From NCBI GenBank assembly GCA_949289295.1, contig CASENM010000027.1, forward strand, positions 1 to 64,000: 64,000 bases of DNA. Direction: 5' to 3'. The first letter of the stretch is position 1. Every line of letters starts with the position of its first letter. The notes beneath the pieces are model-generated. The model did not search any database. It saw only the letters and a list, made by a program, of their open reading frames with translations, and was not told where the DNA came from. Shown piece after piece: positions 61,493 through 64,000 of the stretch. A program made the position numbers and the translations under genes. Source of the stretch: an uncultured Bacteroides sp. Its GTDB lineage: Bacteria > Bacteroidota > Bacteroidia > Bacteroidales > Bacteroidaceae.

Positions 61493-62221
61493 ATGATCAG
61501 AGTCCATTCTTATGAGTCGTTGGGTACATACGACGGTCCCGGAATCCGCCTTGTGGTGTTCCTTCAAGGATGCAATTTCCGTTGTCTCTATTGTGCCAAT
61601 CCCGATACAATCGACGCGAAAGGTGAAAGCAAGGAAACCGCTCCGGAGGAAATACTCCGTATGGCTGTCAGCCAGAAACCGTTTTTCGGGAAGAAGGGCG
61701 GAGTGACTTTCAGCGGCGGAGAACCGACCTTCCAGGCAAAGGCACTGGTTCCTCTCTGCCGGATGCTGAAAGAAGCCGGCATACATATCTGCATCGACTC
61801 GAACGGCGGAATCTGGAACAGGGATGTGGAAGAGCTGTTTACGCTGGCCGATCTGGTATTGCTGGATGTAAAGGAGTTTGATGACGAACGCCACAAGGCA
61901 CTGACGTCACGCAGCAATGTCCAGACCCTGAAAACAGCCGCCTGGCTGGAGGCTAACCGTAAGCCGTTCTGGCTCCGTTATGTGCTGGTGGACGGTTACA
62001 GCAACTTTACGGATGACATCAAGGCGCTCGGCGAACATTTCAAGGACTATCAGATGATTGAACGGGTGGAAATCTTGCCCTACCATACATTGGGGGTCCA
62101 CAAGTACGAAGCCATGCAAATGGAATACAAGCTGAAAGATGTAGGCCTTAATACACCCGGGCAGCTGGAAGCTGCTAAAGAACTGTTCGGACGGTACTTC
62201 AAGACCGTTTTCGTCAATTGA
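61493..62221 (+). CDS. pflA: Pyruvate formate-lyase activating enzyme (radical SAM)
   Basis: Makes the glycyl radical on PflB using AdoMet and a 4Fe-4S cluster. In 242 aa the cluster cysteines are C27, C31 and C34 (GCNFRCLYC). The AdoMet-binding glycines are in VTFSGGEPTFQ near 70-80. The N-terminus RVHSYESLGTYDGPGIR matches PflA. It depends on flavodoxin or ferredoxin for electrons. Confidence 0.96.
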   Translation: MIRVHSYESLGTYDGPGIRLVVFLQGCNFRCLYCANPDTIDAKGESKETAPEEILRMAVSQKPFFGKKGGVTFSGGEPTFQAKALVPLCRMLKEAGIHICIDSNGGIWNRDVEELFTLADLVLLDVKEFDDERHKALTSRSNVQTLKTAAWLEANRKPFWLRYVLVDGYSNFTDDIKALGEHFKDYQMIERVEILPYHTLGVHKYEAMQMEYKLKDVGLNTPGQLEAAKELFGRYFKTVFVN

Positions 62222-62281
62222 CGGATTTTTTTTGTTCCCGTATGCAGTATTCTGCATAATCCTGCATTTATTAGTCGGAAA

Positions 62282-62521
62282 ATGAAACGAACAAAGGTGA
62301 ATGTAATTATGAAAAAAACTAAATTAGCTAAGATGTCGTGTAAACAGTCTGGCAGGCAGCAGGAAACACGGATAACTGCTTATACAGTGATTCTCAGTGT
62401 CATTGTGCTGAATATCTTATGGTGGACAGGAGTACAGTTCATTTCTACGGATGCCACTAACCAAATAACGGTCAATACATCTGCTTCGCACAGCCACTAC
62501 AATATCGGAGCGAGCAAATAA
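62282..62521 (+). CDS. Small single-helix membrane protein, hypothetical
   Basis: A 79 aa frame with a Lys/Arg-rich N-terminus, one hydrophobic segment (about 33-50, AYTVILSVIVLNILWWTG) and a polar tail. A second start at ATG 62309 gives 70 aa. No family is recognised. It stands alone between pflA and a terminator, and could be a real small protein or chance; the positive-inside pattern and clean stop before the terminator favour a real gene. Confidence 0.45.
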   Translation: MKRTKVNVIMKKTKLAKMSCKQSGRQQETRITAYTVILSVIVLNILWWTGVQFISTDATNQITVNTSASHSHYNIGASK

Positions 62522-62541
62522 GATATTGTGATAAATAAATG

Positions 62542-62584
62542 AGGCTGTCTCAAATTGGAAGTCAAATCTAATTTGAGACAGTCT
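62542..62584. terminator. Terminator of the repeated AGGCTGTCTCAAAT type, second copy
   Basis: AGGCTGTCTCAAATT (62542-62556) pairs with AATTTGAGACAGTCT (62570-62584) with one wobble. It shares the AGGCTGTCTCAAAT arm with the terminator at 49350. It lies between the convergent small ORF and pyrophosphatase gene. Confidence 0.75.
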
Positions 62585-62606
62585 TGTCTGTTTTGTTCGG
62601 AAAATA

Positions 62607-64000
62607 TCAGAAGAGGCTCCACGAAACGGTGAGTCCCGCCATGACGATGGCCACCATGCTCATCAGCTTGACAAGGATGTTGAGACTCGGACCGGAAGTG
62701 TCCTTGAACGGGTCGCCTACGGTGTCGCCCACCACGGTGGCACGGTGCACTTCGCTTCCCTTACCTCCGAAATTGCCTTCCTCTACGTATTTCTTCGCAT
62801 TGTCCCAAGCACCTCCCGCGTTTGCCATGAAGATGGCCAGCACGAATCCTGCCGACAAGCCACCGATAAGCAGTCCGATGACTCCCGGCACTCCGAAAAC
62901 CAGTCCGGTGGCTACGGGGGCGATGATGGCGAGCAATGAGGGGAATACCATCTCATGCTGTGCCCCTTTCGTCGAAATCTGCACGCAGCGGGCATAGTCG
63001 GGTTCGGCCTTTCCTTCCAGAATACCCTTTATCTCACGGAACTGGCGGCGCACTTCCTCCACCATGCGTGAGGCGGCACGCCCCACCGCGTTCATGGTCA
63101 GTCCGCAGAACAGGAAAGCCATCATGCTCCCTACAAACATGCCTGAAATCACTTTCGGATTCATCAGTGTCACGTCATAGTAGATCATGAAGTCGGTGAA
63201 GCTGGCTTTGTGTATGTCCACCTCGATGCCGTTCGGAAGTTCCAGCATGGCCGTTCCGATACGGTCGAGTCCGATGCGGATTTCCTCAATGTAAGAAGCC
63301 AGCAGCGAGAGCCCTGTAAGTGCGGCTGAGCCGATGGCGAATCCTTTTCCGGTGGCGGCGGTCGTGTTGCCCAGCGAGTCAAGCGCATCGGTGCGTCTGC
63401 GCACCTCCTCGCCCATACCGCTCATCTCCGCATTTCCTCCCGCATTGTCGGCAATCGGTCCGTAAGCGTCGGTGGCGAGGGTGATGCCCAATGTGGAAAG
63501 CATGCCCACGGCCGCGATTCCGATACCGTAAAGTCCCATGCTGATGTTCGTAAAGTCAAAACCGGCCGCGAACCAATAAGAGAGGATGATGCCCACCACT
63601 ACGGCAATGACCGGAATGGTGGTCGAAATCATTCCCAGTCCGATTCCGGAAATGATGACCGTGGCCGGACCTGTCTTTCCGCTTTCCGAAAGCTTCTGTG
63701 TCGGCTTGTACGACTGGGATGTATAGTATTCGGTGGAGCGTCCGATGACGACACCCACTGCCAGTCCCACCACTACTGAAATGGAGATGTTCACCCAATT
63801 GTCGATTTCCAGCATCCACATGATCAGGAACGTGGCGAACACAATCAGAACCGAGCTGAGGTTCGTGCCGAACGAGAGGGACTTGAGCAGGTCTTTCATG
63901 TCCGCGTTTTCCTTCGTCTGTACGGCAAAGATGCCGAGAATGGACAGGATGATGCCCACGGCCGCAATCAGCATCGGCGCGATGACCGCCTTGAACTGCA
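62607..64000 (-). CDS. hppA: Membrane-bound K+-dependent pyrophosphatase (ion pump), 5' part outside window
   Basis: Couples pyrophosphate hydrolysis to Na+ and/or H+ export across the inner membrane. The last roughly 460 residues are present; the N-terminus lies beyond base 64000. Many membrane helices are seen. The metal/PPi motif is [21 protein letters not shown]. The K+-dependence site reads [18 protein letters not shown]: an Ala and a Gly (TTA and TGK) as in K+-dependent enzymes, where independent ones have Lys and Thr. A Na+,H+-pumping enzyme of this class is known from Bacteroides vulgatus, so sodium transport is likely. The C-terminus ends GLTVSWSLF. Confidence 0.95.
   Translation of the reverse strand, partial: QFKAVIAPMLIAAVGIILSILGIFAVQTKENADMKDLLKSLSFGTNLSSVLIVFATFLIMWMLEIDNWVNISISVVVGLAVGVVIGRSTEYYTSQSYKPTQKLSESGKTGPATVIISGIGLGMISTTIPVIAVVVGIILSYWFAAGFDFTNISMGLYGIGIAAVGMLSTLGITLATDAYGPIADNAGGNAEMSGMGEEVRRRTDALDSLGNTTAATGKGFAIGSAALTGLSLLASYIEEIRIGLDRIGTAMLELPNGIEVDIHKASFTDFMIYYDVTLMNPKVISGMFVGSMMAFLFCGLTMNAVGRAASRMVEEVRRQFREIKGILEGKAEPDYARCVQISTKGAQHEMVFPSLLAIIAPVATGLVFGVPGVIGLLIGGLSAGFVLAIFMANAGGAWDNAKKYVEEGNFGGKGSEVHRATVVGDTVGDPFKDTSGPSLNILVKLMSMVAIVMAGLTVSWSLF

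Overview
The window is chromosomal DNA of a Bacteroidales gut bacterium, most likely Bacteroides or Phocaeicola. This rests on four things. Promoters follow the Bacteroidetes form (-33 TTTG, about 18-20 nt, -7 TAnnTTTG) and genes lack strong Shine-Dalgarno sequences. There are TonB-dependent receptors, S46 dipeptidyl-peptidases, a GH20 hexosaminidase and a K+-dependent membrane pyrophosphatase. Threonine synthesis runs through thrA, an ApgM-type kinase and thrC. Many exported proteins are lipoproteins. Most of the window is ordinary core genome; the left 9 kb is accessory and partly decayed.

Layout. 0-9 kb: right part of an IS256-family element; a relic of an alpha/beta-hydrolase gene; an ECF sigma factor with a four-helix membrane partner; a secreted protein with two GxxH motifs (Tiki/ChaN/EreA-like); two pseudogenes (carboxymuconolactone decarboxylase and alpha/beta hydrolase); three tandem aldo/keto reductases; and a divergent AraC regulator. 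9-15 kb: the threonine operon thrA-apgM-thrC, preceded by a promoter, a 29-codon Thr-rich leader peptide and a small terminator, i.e. a candidate attenuator. 15-22.6 kb: thiF- and thiE-like genes, prs, a cytidylate-kinase-like gene, a MATE exporter, a subtilase, xseA and xseB. 22.6-28 kb: two S46 peptidases, DPP11-like (Arg673) and DPP7-like (Gly), and a DUF4369-type lipoprotein. 28-33 kb: a leftward operon with a GT2 polyprenol-phosphate sugar transferase, pyrC, a stand-alone MetH reactivation domain, a membrane metallophosphoesterase and plsC. 33-40 kb: a TPR protein with a long structured leader, gene fragments, a GNAT acetyltransferase and mfd. 40-45.5 kb: a TonB-dependent receptor, a beta-helix lipoprotein and a secreted metallophosphatase. 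45.7-49.3 kb: a three-gene biotin-dependent acyl-CoA carboxylase. 49.4-56 kb: an AraC regulator divergent from an RND efflux operon. 56-64 kb: GH20, three tRNAs (Ser-Glu-Ser), pflB-pflA, a small membrane ORF and the 3' part of a membrane pyrophosphatase gene.

The most interesting structure is not a gene. Three intergenic loci (22249, 45438, 58893) each carry three 16-nt hairpins of the type AAACGC-TTCG-GCGTTT (cUUCGg tetraloop) at an exact 22-nt period. In two loci the third unit is inverted, so it can also pair with the first over its whole length. This looks like a dispersed triple-hairpin element. The thr leader attenuator is the second most interesting item. No defence system, CRISPR array, prophage or conjugative element was found.
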